DNA from: an uncultured Christensenella sp.
GTDB lineage: Bacteria; Bacillota; Clostridia; Christensenellales; CAG-917
Assembly (NCBI GenBank): GCA_910584155.1
Contig: CAJTYG010000003.1
Location: 124,001-188,000 of the forward strand
Direction of reading: 5' to 3'
Length of the DNA stretch: 64,000 nt
In this document: piece by piece, positions 52,002-60,270 of the stretch
Layout of the letters: every line of letters begins with the position of its first letter
How positions within the stretch are numbered: position 1 is the stretch's first letter
Notes under the pieces: model-generated
Told to the model about the DNA's origin: nothing
The model's input: only the letters and a program-made list of their open reading frames with translations
Databases searched by the model: none
Made by a program: the position numbers and the translations under genes

Positions 52002-52741
52002 TGGAATATGAGTGTTTACATTTAGGTAAGCTGCAAAGAATTAGCGAGGATATGATAATCGGTTGGGCGGCGGATATGGCAGATGTGATACTCAACTCGA
52101 AGTATTCAAATTTTAAGGACTGTCACAAAGATTTTAAGCAAGACGCTGTGGCGGCGGTTCTACAAGCCATACCACAGTATGAGCCAACAGGCGAAATCAA
52201 GGCATATATACATTCGTGCGTGACCTACCGCATAAGGGACGAGGCAAATAAGGTTTTGAATTATCGCAAGCGAGTGCAACGATTGTCCGAGGAATTATTG
52301 CAGGGCTGTGTATGCGATCGTATAGATGATAGCATCGATGCACGCATCTTTTTAGAGCAACTGGCCGCCGAGTTGACCGACACTGAACGTAGAGTAGTTG
52401 CGTTGAACCTTGACGGATATTCGGATGACGAGATAGCGAGCATTATAAAAATTCCTGAGCGTGACAGAAAAAGCGTGATGGATATTTTATGGGGCGGAAT
52501 CTCATTAAAAGCACGAAAAATAAAAGTTCAAGAAGAAAAGGAGGATGGAATGACAGTAAACACAGCAAAGATAAAAGATTTAATGCATCAAAATTATGAA
52601 AGCCAGCAGAGTATAGCGGAACTGCTCGGCGTATCACGATACACGGTCAATAAGACGTTAAAAACAGGGGACTGGCGTATTTCAGATCTTGCTAAAATTG
52701 CAGAGCATTACGGCGTAACGCTCAAAGATTTGATAGTCTAA
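52001..52741 (+). CDS. sigma-70-like protein fused to a C-terminal HTH
   Basis: A 246-residue protein. The first 180 residues look like a short sigma factor (DFKQDAVAAVLQAIPQYEPTGEIKAYIHSCVTYRIRDEANK for region 2; LAAELTDTERRVVALNLDGYSDDEIASIIKIPERDRKSVMDIL for region 4). The last 63 residues form an independent XRE-like HTH (NYESQQSIAELLGVSRYTVNKTLKTGDWRISDLAKIAEHYGVTLKDLI). GGAGGTG precedes ATG 52001. An internal start at 52550 could make the HTH separately. Likely role: early transcription switching of the phage. Confidence 0.75.
   Translation: MEYECLHLGKLQRISEDMIIGWAADMADVILNSKYSNFKDCHKDFKQDAVAAVLQAIPQYEPTGEIKAYIHSCVTYRIRDEANKVLNYRKRVQRLSEELLQGCVCDRIDDSIDARIFLEQLAAELTDTERRVVALNLDGYSDDEIASIIKIPERDRKSVMDILWGGISLKARKIKVQEEKEDGMTVNTAKIKDLMHQNYESQQSIAELLGVSRYTVNKTLKTGDWRISDLAKIAEHYGVTLKDLIV
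52550..52741 (+). CDS. candidate internally initiated HTH protein
   Basis: In frame within the sigma-like gene, AAGGAGG at 52538-52544 lies five bases before ATG 52550. Translation from here gives a 63-residue Cro-like DNA-binding protein. Either an independent product or a relic of gene fusion. Confidence 0.45.
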   Translation: MTVNTAKIKDLMHQNYESQQSIAELLGVSRYTVNKTLKTGDWRISDLAKIAEHYGVTLKDLIV

Positions 52742-52754
52742 TTTTTTTTATGCA

Positions 52755-52776
52755 TTGTGTCCCCATTTGGACACAA
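52755..52776 (+). promoter_or_regulatory. inverted repeat upstream of the 68-residue gene
   Basis: TTGTGTCC (52755-52762) and GGACACAA (52769-52776) with a six-base loop. No T-tract follows, so it resembles an operator or a translation-affecting hairpin. Confidence 0.4.
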
Positions 52777-52787
52777 AATGAAGATAT

Positions 52788-52994
52788 ATGAAACGAGAAA
52801 AAGAAACGAGATTACCTGACGCATTCCTCGAATGGTTATTAGACGAACTTATAACAGGCGGATATCTTCAAGCGGATTTCAAACCGTCTAAAAAGCCGCA
52901 AAACGAGCAGAAAGACGCCAAGTTGAGGAATGGAGCGAAAAACACGCCAAAAACGCACAGCGAGCGTGTGGTGAAGCCAAAAGAGCAAAATTAA
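52788..52994 (+). CDS. small basic phage protein, unknown
   Basis: Sixty-eight residues. The first part, LPDAFLEWLLDELITGGYLQADFKPS, may be helical; the rest is lysine- and asparagine-rich (KKPQNEQKDAKLRNGAKNTPKT) and probably disordered. The ribosome site is weak (TGAAGA). Unrecognised. Confidence 0.45.
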   Translation: MKREKETRLPDAFLEWLLDELITGGYLQADFKPSKKPQNEQKDAKLRNGAKNTPKTHSERVVKPKEQN

Positions 52995-53120
52995 GCAATA
53001 ACTAATGTGTAGCAAAGCGGCAAAAGGCAAGAATTGCCCGTCTTACGCACGAAAAGCTCAAGGGCTATTATTAAAGAACTAAAACAATGCGACCGCAAAG
53101 GTCGGTAAACGGAGGTTTAT

Positions 53121-53531
53121 ATGACAAGTAACAAAAACAACGCAAAAACAACTGCAATCATTGACGGTGCACGCATAGTCGCTATCAAAAGATATGATGA
53201 CAAAAGTAAAAATCCATACAGCGTGAGACTGTTATTAAAATCGAAAGCGGATATTGAGGCTGTAAAAAAAGCAATAGAAGCCGCACGAGAACAAGGAGCA
53301 AGGTATGGTCTTGAAAAAGACGGTGACGACATGGTTCTGCCACTTAAATACAAAGGCAAAAACGGTTACTACATAGATGTTGCGGCAAACGACATTCCCT
53401 GCAATATATCTCGCAAACTCAAAATCGACGACATTATTCATGCGCTTGTGGAGTTTTTAGCATTCAGCTGTAATGAGGGCGAATATAAGGGCGTGATGGC
53501 GAACTTAGTCAACATAAAGGCGGTGCAATGA
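53121..53531 (+). CDS. phage early protein, possibly ssDNA-binding
   Basis: A 136-residue protein with GGAGG before ATG 53121. The stretch NPYSVRLLLKSKADIEAVKKAIEAAREQGARYGLEKDGDDMVLPLKYK recalls DUF2815-type phage single-strand DNA-binding proteins, which have similar size and sit next to replication genes. Resemblance is weak, so function is tentative. The stop overlaps the replisome organizer start. Confidence 0.5.
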   Translation: MTSNKNNAKTTAIIDGARIVAIKRYDDKSKNPYSVRLLLKSKADIEAVKKAIEAAREQGARYGLEKDGDDMVLPLKYKGKNGYYIDVAANDIPCNISRKLKIDDIIHALVEFLAFSCNEGEYKGVMANLVNIKAVQ

Positions 53532-54589
53532 TGGCTGACGACACAAAACGCTATTTTTGGATAAAACTTACGGATGATTTTTTGTTCGGACCCGAACTCA
53601 AATATGTTCTGCAACAAAAGAATGGGTACGCATACGCTCTTTTATACGAGATGATATGTGCACGCTTTAAAAACACGGATGGCAAGCTAATTGACGTCAT
53701 ACACGATATATATATCAAATATGACGAAACACGTCTTGCAAAAGAGTTTGCGCAATATTTTGAGCACGATACGGTTATATTGGCGACAGTTTTATTTAAG
53801 CAGATGGGGCTTATAAGAGAGGATATAGACGGAATTATGTACATCCCCGAATATGGCAGCCTGATAGGTTCTGAAACAGAGGCAGCGAGGAGAAAGCGCA
53901 GGCAAAGAGCCGACCAAAAGGACCGTTTACTTATAAATCAGAGTCAACAATTTTTGCCGCCAGAGGGTGGGACATTGTCCCGACAATGTCCCAATAAAAA
54001 AGATGAACATGCACCTACAGCACCCCCAAAAGAGGGTGGGACAATCAAGGGACAATGTCCCAACGACACCGTTCACTCTGTAAGTAGTATATATACAACT
54101 CCGACAGAAGTGGGACAATGTCCCCCAATTTGTCACACAGAGTCAGAGTTAGATACAAAGTTAAAGTTAGATATATATATAGACAGACAGTCGGACGGTC
54201 AATGCGCACCTGCGAGTGCGTGCGTGGATACGCCTGCGCCCACGTGCGATGCAGAGCTCGAGTTTTACAAAGATAATCTGCATCAACACATCAGTGAAAT
54301 CTTTGACGAGTTAGATGAGGCAACAAGAATGTTTCACAACTACGTCGATATGATTTCTGATGCAAAAATTATCAACATAAACAGCATGCCTCACAAGGCG
54401 GCGGAAATTTTGGATATTTTCCAATACTACTGCATCCCTACAGGGCGGGATGAATTCTACAAAATTCTTACGTTCACACAACAAAAAATATCGGCAGGCG
54501 AAGTGGCAAACGAGTTTAACTACACAGTTGCAGCTTTGTATAACAATGCCCGAAATCACGGGGCAACTTCCAATGTGAGGAGGATATAA
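53528..54589 (+). CDS. phage replisome organizer
   Basis: A 353-residue protein. The N-terminal region YFWIKLTDDFLFGPELKYVLQQKNGYAYALLYEMICARFKNTDGKL matches the Phage_rep_org_N / Lin1244-type replication-organiser domain, which recruits helicase at the phage origin. Residues about 140-200 form a low-complexity linker whose DNA carries three GGGACA-N-TGTCCC palindromes. The C-terminal part (DKL-free, helical, ending YNNARNHGATSNVRRI) is DnaD-like in pattern. Two adjacent ATGs (53528, 53531) are possible starts. Confidence 0.82.
   Translation: MMADDTKRYFWIKLTDDFLFGPELKYVLQQKNGYAYALLYEMICARFKNTDGKLIDVIHDIYIKYDETRLAKEFAQYFEHDTVILATVLFKQMGLIREDIDGIMYIPEYGSLIGSETEAARRKRRQRADQKDRLLINQSQQFLPPEGGTLSRQCPNKKDEHAPTAPPKEGGTIKGQCPNDTVHSVSSIYTTPTEVGQCPPICHTESELDTKLKLDIYIDRQSDGQCAPASACVDTPAPTCDAELEFYKDNLHQHISEIFDELDEATRMFHNYVDMISDAKIININSMPHKAAEILDIFQYYCIPTGRDEFYKILTFTQQKISAGEVANEFNYTVAALYNNARNHGATSNVRRI
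53969..54124 (+). repeat. iteron-like palindromes inside the replisome organizer gene (candidate origin)
   Basis: Thirteen-base palindromes GGGACATTGTCCC (53969-53981) and GGGACAATGTCCC (54049-54061, 54112-54124) recur, with partial copies at 53982-53992 and 54037-54045. They encode the repeated GTxxxQCPN peptide segments. An AT-rich stretch (about 54090-54110 and 54160-54185) lies close by. Phage origins are often inside the initiator gene. Confidence 0.65.
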
Positions 54590-54591
54590 CA

Positions 54592-54861
54592 ATGCCAAGC
54601 AGACGCAAAACAGGAAACGGCTTCAAAAGGAACAAATATCTCGTTACATTCGTCACTGGAGCAAAATGGACTCCGCTCGGGGCAGTTGAACCTATAAGCT
54701 TGGAAGACCGATTTATTGAGCGTGTCGGTAACGACAAAGAAACGGTTTTATTCAATGCCTGTAGAGAGTTCAGCTCTTGGATAATCGGAAGAGTCTACAC
54801 GGACACGGAGCGCAATCGTGAGCTGATGAGGTTATACGGCCGCAAGTTTATCGATTTGTAA
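54592..54861 (+). CDS. phage protein, unknown (89 aa)
   Basis: Starts 2 bp after the replication gene stop with GGAGG upstream. Basic N terminus (SRRKTGNGFKRNK) followed by a mixed segment (YLVTFVTGAKWTPLGAV ... FNACREFSSWIIGRVYTDTERNRELMRLYG). No family recognised. Confidence 0.6.
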   Translation: MPSRRKTGNGFKRNKYLVTFVTGAKWTPLGAVEPISLEDRFIERVGNDKETVLFNACREFSSWIIGRVYTDTERNRELMRLYGRKFIDL

Positions 54862-54871
54862 GGAGGACCGT

Positions 54872-55195
54872 ATGGACAACGAAATTGAAAACACACGAAT
54901 GTTGACCGTCGATGAAATGATAGACAAGGCGGAGAGCAATAAGCAGATCCGAGCGTATCAATGCCACTATTGTCAACACTCCAATGAACGCTACGGTGAG
55001 GAAGAAAGCAGCTGTAAACTCGGCATATCCCCGGAAAGACACATTCTCGCAGATGCCAATAGATGTCGCACGGAGTTTCAGCAATATGAATGGTACGATC
55101 GGGAAACTCGCCAAATCAAGGCAATAACCATTCCCGACGATTGTTATGACAGGAGGTATAAGAGCAATGAAAAATCCAGTACACCCACAGAGTAA
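54872..55195 (+). CDS. phage Cys-containing protein, unknown (107 aa)
   Basis: GGAGG before ATG 54872. Contains YQCHYCQHSNERYGEEESSCKLG and a further DANRC, a CxxC-x-C pattern that could bind zinc. The C terminus overlaps the next gene by 29 bp. Unrecognised. Confidence 0.6.
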   Translation: MDNEIENTRMLTVDEMIDKAESNKQIRAYQCHYCQHSNERYGEEESSCKLGISPERHILADANRCRTEFQQYEWYDRETRQIKAITIPDDCYDRRYKSNEKSSTPTE

Positions 55196-55559
55196 GCATA
55201 CGCCTACGGTGCAAGAATGCGCAGCTTGTGAATATAGCACAAAATGCCAAGGCGGAAAGTTTTGTGTAAGCCCTCAAATTGCAAGGGAGCATAAAGCAGA
55301 AGCAAAGAAGTCGCAAGAGCCCATCGGATGGCGAGTAGTAAGCCCTGAAACAGGGATGAGGGCGGCAGTTCGCACATTTGATCCCGAATCAGTGGTGATT
55401 GTATGCTACAATTCGCCGACGCTCAAAGACATCGTATTCAAGAAGAAGACTAAGGCGCAGGAGTTGTGCAAAAAGTTAAACAAGGAAAAAGAACTCCACG
55501 GCGGCGGCAAGTGGATTGTTAAGGAGGTGCATAATGCCATATCAAATAGCAATAGATGA
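55167..55559 (+). CDS. phage Cys-containing protein, unknown (130 aa)
   Basis: ATG 55167 is chosen because AGGAGGT lies upstream. The N terminus has CAACEYSTKCQGGKFC, a four-cysteine cluster reminiscent of a small zinc site; the C-terminal half (GWRVVSPETGMRAAVRTFDPESVVIVCYNSPTLKDIVFKKKTKAQELCKKL) is alpha/beta. It overlaps the cytosine methyltransferase start by 26 bp. Confidence 0.6.
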   Translation: MKNPVHPQSKHTPTVQECAACEYSTKCQGGKFCVSPQIAREHKAEAKKSQEPIGWRVVSPETGMRAAVRTFDPESVVIVCYNSPTLKDIVFKKKTKAQELCKKLNKEKELHGGGKWIVKEVHNAISNSNR

Positions 55560-57435
55560 TGAAATCATAGTAGACAATTTTGCAGGCGGCGGCGGGGCAA
55601 GCACAGGAATAGAACTTGCACTCGGGCGTCCTGTAGATATAGCAATCAATCATAGCGAAGCGGCAATAAACATGCACAAAATAAATCACCGATTTACAGA
55701 ACACTATTGTGAGAGTGTGTGGGATGTAGATCCTGTGGCGCTTTGCAGAGGGCGCAAGGTTGCGCTTATGTGGCTTTCACCCGATTGTAAGCATTTCAGC
55801 AAAGCCAAAGGTGGCAAGCCAGTTGATAAAAACATAAGAGGGCTTGCTTGGATAGCGGTGCGCTGGGCTGCGTTGGTGAAGCCGAGAGTTATTATCCTTG
55901 AGAACGTCGAGGAATTCAAAACATGGGGGCGTATAGACAAGACCACGGGCAAGCCAGACCCGAAGTACAAGGGAGAGACGTTCAACAGCTTTGTGTGGCA
56001 ACTGCGAATGCACGGATACAAAGTAGAGTGGCAAGAACGCAAGGCTTGCGACGATGGTGCGCCCACGAGCCGCAAGCGTTTTGTGCTGATAGCACGTTGT
56101 GACGGCAAGCCTATCGTGTTTCCGAAGCCGACATACGGCAATGCGCCCGGTCTTAAACCATATCGCACGGCGGCAGACATTATAGATTGGACTATTGCTT
56201 GTCCGTCCATATTCGAGCGCAAGAAACCGCTTGTAGCAGCGACACAGCGCAGAATAGCCCGAGGGCTTGACAAATTCGTCATCAAGAACAGCAAGCCGTT
56301 CATCGTGCCAATAGGCTACGGAGAGAAAGAGGGGCAGTTGCCGAGAATACACGATATAGACAAGCCCGTAAGCACAATAGTGTCAAGCTGCAAGCAAAAC
56401 CTTGTTATGCCGACCCTGACGAAATTCAACGACCAGAGCAAGGGACAAGGCGTGGATGCTCCGCTTGATACGGTTATGGCAGGCGCAACACGTTTTGGGA
56501 AAGTAGATACGAAACTCGCACCCTTTATACAACACGAAAACTTTGACAATATACCGCAGTCGGTAGAGAAGCCCTTGTCGACGATAACGAGCGCAACACA
56601 TCAGTATTTGACGGACGCTAAACTCGCACCCTTTGTAGAGCAGGCATTCGGCGGCGCCTACGACGGACACGGCTCGGATATAGACAAGCCCCTGCCGACC
56701 GTGACCGCAACAGACCATAACAGGCTTATCGCACCCACGCTCATTCAGTATCACTCCGAGACGACGGACAAAGAGGTCCGGGCATGTGCGGCGAACGAAC
56801 TGTTACCCACGGTGGACACGTCAAATCGATACGGCATATCCTCGGCATACATACACAAGTATTACGCAGGCAATTACGTGGGCGCAGGCAGCAATATAAC
56901 CGCTCCGCTTGACACCGTAACAACCGAAGAACGCCACGCACTCACAATGCCCTATATAACCGAGTATTACGGCACTGAGAAAGACGGCACGCCCTGCACG
57001 CAACCGCTCCGCACAATTATGGCGAAGAACAAGGCGGCGGTTGTAGAGGTTAAAGTCGCAAAGATAAAAGGCAGTCAGAATCTGGGACACTGGGCGGAAG
57101 TACGCAAAATGCTGAACGAATACACAGACCGCCAGCTCGCCGACGACGAAATACTGCTATTCATTATCGCAGGCGCAGCGTGGTTTATCTACGACATAGG
57201 AATGAGAATGCTCACACCGAGAGAGCTGTACAGGGCGCAAGGTTTTCCCGAGGACTACATCATCGAGTTTGACGTTAACGGCAAGCCGTACAGCAAGAAA
57301 GAGCAAATCGCACGTTGTGGCAACGCTGTTTGCCCGCCTATGGCAGAAGCACTCGTCCGTGCGAACTTCCCCGAGTATGCCGTCAAGAAGCCGATTAAAA
57401 CAATGCAAGAACTTGAAAATGCTATGGTAGCGTGA
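55534..57435 (+). CDS. C5 cytosine DNA methyltransferase with repeated target-recognition motif
   Basis: A 633-residue enzyme from ATG 55534 (AAGGAGG upstream). Motif I DNFAGGGGASTGIELAL, catalytic Cys85 in LSPDCKHFS, ENVEEF motif VI, QERKACDDGAPTSRKRFVLIAR motif VIII, and motif IX/X at the end (LTPRELYRAQGFPEDYI ... QIARCGNAVCPPMAEAL). The long variable region holds about seven repeats of a PLxT(I/V) unit (KPVSTIV, APLDTVM, KPLSTIT, KPLPTVT, ELLPTVD, APLDTVT, QPLRTIM). It probably protects phage DNA against host restriction; no cognate nuclease is nearby. Confidence 0.9.
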   Translation: MPYQIAIDDEIIVDNFAGGGGASTGIELALGRPVDIAINHSEAAINMHKINHRFTEHYCESVWDVDPVALCRGRKVALMWLSPDCKHFSKAKGGKPVDKNIRGLAWIAVRWAALVKPRVIILENVEEFKTWGRIDKTTGKPDPKYKGETFNSFVWQLRMHGYKVEWQERKACDDGAPTSRKRFVLIARCDGKPIVFPKPTYGNAPGLKPYRTAADIIDWTIACPSIFERKKPLVAATQRRIARGLDKFVIKNSKPFIVPIGYGEKEGQLPRIHDIDKPVSTIVSSCKQNLVMPTLTKFNDQSKGQGVDAPLDTVMAGATRFGKVDTKLAPFIQHENFDNIPQSVEKPLSTITSATHQYLTDAKLAPFVEQAFGGAYDGHGSDIDKPLPTVTATDHNRLIAPTLIQYHSETTDKEVRACAANELLPTVDTSNRYGISSAYIHKYYAGNYVGAGSNITAPLDTVTTEERHALTMPYITEYYGTEKDGTPCTQPLRTIMAKNKAAVVEVKVAKIKGSQNLGHWAEVRKMLNEYTDRQLADDEILLFIIAGAAWFIYDIGMRMLTPRELYRAQGFPEDYIIEFDVNGKPYSKKEQIARCGNAVCPPMAEALVRANFPEYAVKKPIKTMQELENAMVA

Positions 57436-57443
57436 GGTGGCAA

Positions 57444-58439
57444 ATGATTATACAAGGCGATGCACTTATTGAATTAAAAAAACTGCCTGCAGAAAGCGTG
57501 GATTGTTGCATAACATCGCCGCCGTATTACGGACTCCGTGATTATGGTTGCGTCGGACAAATTGGACTTGAATCTACCATAGACGAATACATAGCCAAAT
57601 TAACGGATGTATTTCATGAGGTCAAAAGGGTGTTAAAAGCGGACGGCACGCTGTGGGTGAATATCGCAGATAGTTATAACGGAAGTGGCAAGGGACGAAA
57701 TGCTGACGGAAGTATGGCTATGTTGCGTAGCGATAAACAACAAAGCAATAGGGGTTCAACAGTTGGAAGCATAGTTAAAACCTCGATACATAACATCAAG
57801 CCGAAAGACCTAATCGGTGTGCCGTGGTTGCTTGCATTTGCCCTGAGGGCGGACGGCTGGTATTGGCGTCAAGTCAATGTGTGGGATAAGCCGAACTGTA
57901 TGCCTGAAAGCGTAAAAGATCGTTGCACAACATCTCACGAATATATGCTGCTGTTTTCAAAGTCTACACGATACTACTTCGACTGGAAAGCGATACAAGA
58001 ATCGTGTGTCGGCTTTGATAAGTCATCACCGAGGGGAAGCAAAGGAACGCTAACACCCAACGCAGGGCGGCGGAAAGGCAATCGTAAGACGTTCAGGGGC
58101 GGCGGCGCATATACGAGCGGTGCGAGTTTTGACAACAGCACGGAGAAGCAGAACGACAGCCACGGCAACTCACCGAACGATAAAGGACTGCGCCGCAAGC
58201 GGTCTGTATGGAGAGTATCCACGGCGGCGGGACATAGCATACACTTTGCGACGTTTCCGCCGAAGCTCATAGAGCCGTGCGTGTTGGCGGGCAGCCGACC
58301 TGACGGAGTAGTGCTCGATCCGTTCGCAGGAAGTGGCACGACGGGCAAGGTAGCAAAAGCAAACAAACGAGATTTTATTCTGATAGAGTTGTCAGAAGAG
58401 TATGCACAAATATGCAGAGAGCAAACGGAGGATTTATGA
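57444..58439 (+). CDS. DNA N6-adenine or N4-cytosine methyltransferase
   Basis: A 331-residue class-beta enzyme. The catalytic TSPPYYGLRDY (residues 24-34) sits at the N terminus and the AdoMet-binding VLDPFAGSGTTG near the C terminus; HEYMLLFSKS and GxxxWRVSTAAGHSIHFATFPPKLIEPC are further family features. SPPY rather than DPPY leans to N4-cytosine specificity, but this cannot be decided by eye. GAGG upstream of ATG 57444; the stop overlaps the next start by 4 bp. Confidence 0.9.
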   Translation: MIIQGDALIELKKLPAESVDCCITSPPYYGLRDYGCVGQIGLESTIDEYIAKLTDVFHEVKRVLKADGTLWVNIADSYNGSGKGRNADGSMAMLRSDKQQSNRGSTVGSIVKTSIHNIKPKDLIGVPWLLAFALRADGWYWRQVNVWDKPNCMPESVKDRCTTSHEYMLLFSKSTRYYFDWKAIQESCVGFDKSSPRGSKGTLTPNAGRRKGNRKTFRGGGAYTSGASFDNSTEKQNDSHGNSPNDKGLRRKRSVWRVSTAAGHSIHFATFPPKLIEPCVLAGSRPDGVVLDPFAGSGTTGKVAKANKRDFILIELSEEYAQICREQTEDL

Positions 58440-59008
58440 ACAAGGAAATATTAAGAATTTTAATAGACAAAATCGGAAGAGAAACGGTCGATAGATTTAT
58501 CGAAGACGAGGGCGGTTCTCTTGCGAGAGTTAAAACAATATCGCTTGAAGTAGTCGCTGAGGAAATAGCCGATGCATTGATAGAACAAGGCTATCATACG
58601 AACGATAATAGCACCATTAAGGTGTATAGCTTCAGCGTGCTGATGAAACAACCTAAAGCGTGGCTGGTAGATCAAGTCAGATTGTTGGAAAAACTGCATC
58701 AAGATGATGAGTGGCAAATAGACCAGCAGGCGAAGAATTGCGAAAAACTGCTATCGGAAAAGGATAGGAGAATACAAGAGCTTGAAACAGAACTTTCGCA
58801 CCGTGAAGAGGATTTAGTCCACGCAGATGAAAAAGTCTTTTATCGTGAAACGGCGGTTAAACTTGAAGAAGACAAAATCAAGCAACAAGCCGTTAGGGAG
58901 TTTGCGGAGAAGTTAAAGATAGACTTGAGAGAAGAGGAACTTAACTCAACGCAATATTTGGCATGTGTAAGAGTTATCGACTACTTATTTAAGGAGGTGA
59001 CAGTATGA
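58436..59008 (+). CDS. phage coiled-coil protein, unknown
   Basis: A 190-residue protein starting inside the methyltransferase stop (ATGA). N-terminal part alpha/beta (EILRILIDKIGRETVDRFIEDEGG), then a long charged coiled coil (KNCEKLLSEKDRRIQELETELSHREEDLVHADEKVFYRETAVKLEEDKIKQQAVREFAEKLK). Ends KEVTV. Not recognised. Confidence 0.6.
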   Translation: MNKEILRILIDKIGRETVDRFIEDEGGSLARVKTISLEVVAEEIADALIEQGYHTNDNSTIKVYSFSVLMKQPKAWLVDQVRLLEKLHQDDEWQIDQQAKNCEKLLSEKDRRIQELETELSHREEDLVHADEKVFYRETAVKLEEDKIKQQAVREFAEKLKIDLREEELNSTQYLACVRVIDYLFKEVTV

Positions 59009-59373
59009 ACCGTAGAAAACTAACCAAAGCAGAACGACAAGCAGTTTACGATAAATGTCACGGACATTGTGCATATTGCGGTTGCGAACTTGAATTTAAA
59101 GATATGCAAGTAGATCACGTTGTAGCATTTAACTTAATCCACGACGAAAGCACTGAAACAATGTTGAACTATTTGCCCGCTTGTCGTAGTTGTAATTACT
59201 ATAAGTCAACAATGACGATCGAGCGTTTTAGGGATAGTATAGAGAAATTTCCGCAGGTGCTTATTCGTGATAGCGTTACATACAAAAATGCGGTTAGATT
59301 TGGTTTAGTAGAGCCTAAACCGCATAAGATAGTTTTCTACTTTGAAAAATTAGGAATAGAGGTGAATAAATGA
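59005..59373 (+). CDS. HNH endonuclease
   Basis: A 122-residue HNH nuclease: CAYCGCELEFKDMQVDHVVAFNLIHDESTETMLNYLPACRSCNYYKSTMT has two CxxC zinc pairs, the catalytic DH and the NYLPACRSCN box. It overlaps the previous stop by 4 bp. In phages such genes serve in packaging, recombination or homing; position among early genes does not decide. Confidence 0.85.
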   Translation: MNRRKLTKAERQAVYDKCHGHCAYCGCELEFKDMQVDHVVAFNLIHDESTETMLNYLPACRSCNYYKSTMTIERFRDSIEKFPQVLIRDSVTYKNAVRFGLVEPKPHKIVFYFEKLGIEVNK

Positions 59374-60068
59374 GTAAGGCAGTTATGCACAGTGTATCGC
59401 CACAGCAATGCGAGCGAATAGCGGCAGGAGAGCAAACAATACTTTTGAGTAAAACTCGCCCAAACTTGGAAACGCCTTTTAAGGACTATATGTACTGCAC
59501 GAAGCACAAATATCATCATTTGTACGATTTAAGAAAAATAAGTAATGGAACACTTAATCTCAGCGTTGTAGAACACAACAAAACAAGTTTAGTCGCCGAC
59601 GGTTTCTTAAACGGCAAGGTTATCGGCGAGTTTATCTGCGATAGGGTAAGACAACAAATGGTTTGTCATAAAGAACTTAGCCACATAAAGATACGAGGCT
59701 ATATGGAACGTCTCTCTGCATTATGCACGGCGGCAGCGCTTTCTATTGATGATTTACACAATTATATCGACAAAGACGGGCAAGATTTTGACATTATTTA
59801 CGGTTGGCATATCTCCGACCTCGTGATCTACGACAAGCCAAGAGAGGTGGAAGAGTTTTGGGCTTATAACGAAGAGTGGCATAAGCGTTTTGACGAACAA
59901 GATGGTTACTGCTGTTACGATGCAACTACTGACAGTGGAGAGGCATTGGTAGATTGCGCAGGATATGAGGGTGTTTATAATTGCTATCGCTGTTGGGAAG
60001 AATGGAGTGGTTGGTGTCATAGGCTCACCCGTCCGCCGCAGAGCTGGATGTATATTGAGGAGGTGTGA
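59370..60068 (+). CDS. ASCH-domain-like phage protein
   Basis: A 232-residue protein. The start SKAVMHSVSPQQCERIAAGEQTILLSKTRPNLETPFKDYMYCTK matches the ASCH/PUA-like proteins frequent in phages, where ASCH domains bind RNA or modified nucleotides. After the GKVIGEFICDRV strand the middle is divergent, and the C terminus is tryptophan- and cysteine-rich. It overlaps the HNH gene by 4 bp. Confidence 0.7.
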   Translation: MSKAVMHSVSPQQCERIAAGEQTILLSKTRPNLETPFKDYMYCTKHKYHHLYDLRKISNGTLNLSVVEHNKTSLVADGFLNGKVIGEFICDRVRQQMVCHKELSHIKIRGYMERLSALCTAAALSIDDLHNYIDKDGQDFDIIYGWHISDLVIYDKPREVEEFWAYNEEWHKRFDEQDGYCCYDATTDSGEALVDCAGYEGVYNCYRCWEEWSGWCHRLTRPPQSWMYIEEV

Positions 60069-60069
60069 T

Positions 60070-60270
60070 ATGAAAAATTATTGCAAGAGATGCACAGTAG
60101 AACATTGCGAACTTCGGGACGAGGTCAACTTTTGTGAGGATTGTGCCGAATACAAAACCTGCCCGATTTGTTACGACTGTTGCGAAAGCGGACACGCAAT
60201 AGAGTGCAACAACGGTTTTGAATCCCAAAATGAATACGACGAGCCTGTGGAGGACGAAGATGAAGTTTGA
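60070..60270 (+). CDS. Cys-rich phage protein, unknown
   Basis: A 66-residue protein with GAGGAGGTG before ATG 60070. Ten or more cysteines in the first 50 residues (CKRCTVEHC, CEDCAEYKTCPICYDCCESGHAIEC) suggest one or two zinc sites; the C terminus is acidic. Overlaps the next gene by 11 bp. Unrecognised. Confidence 0.65.
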   Translation: MKNYCKRCTVEHCELRDEVNFCEDCAEYKTCPICYDCCESGHAIECNNGFESQNEYDEPVEDEDEV

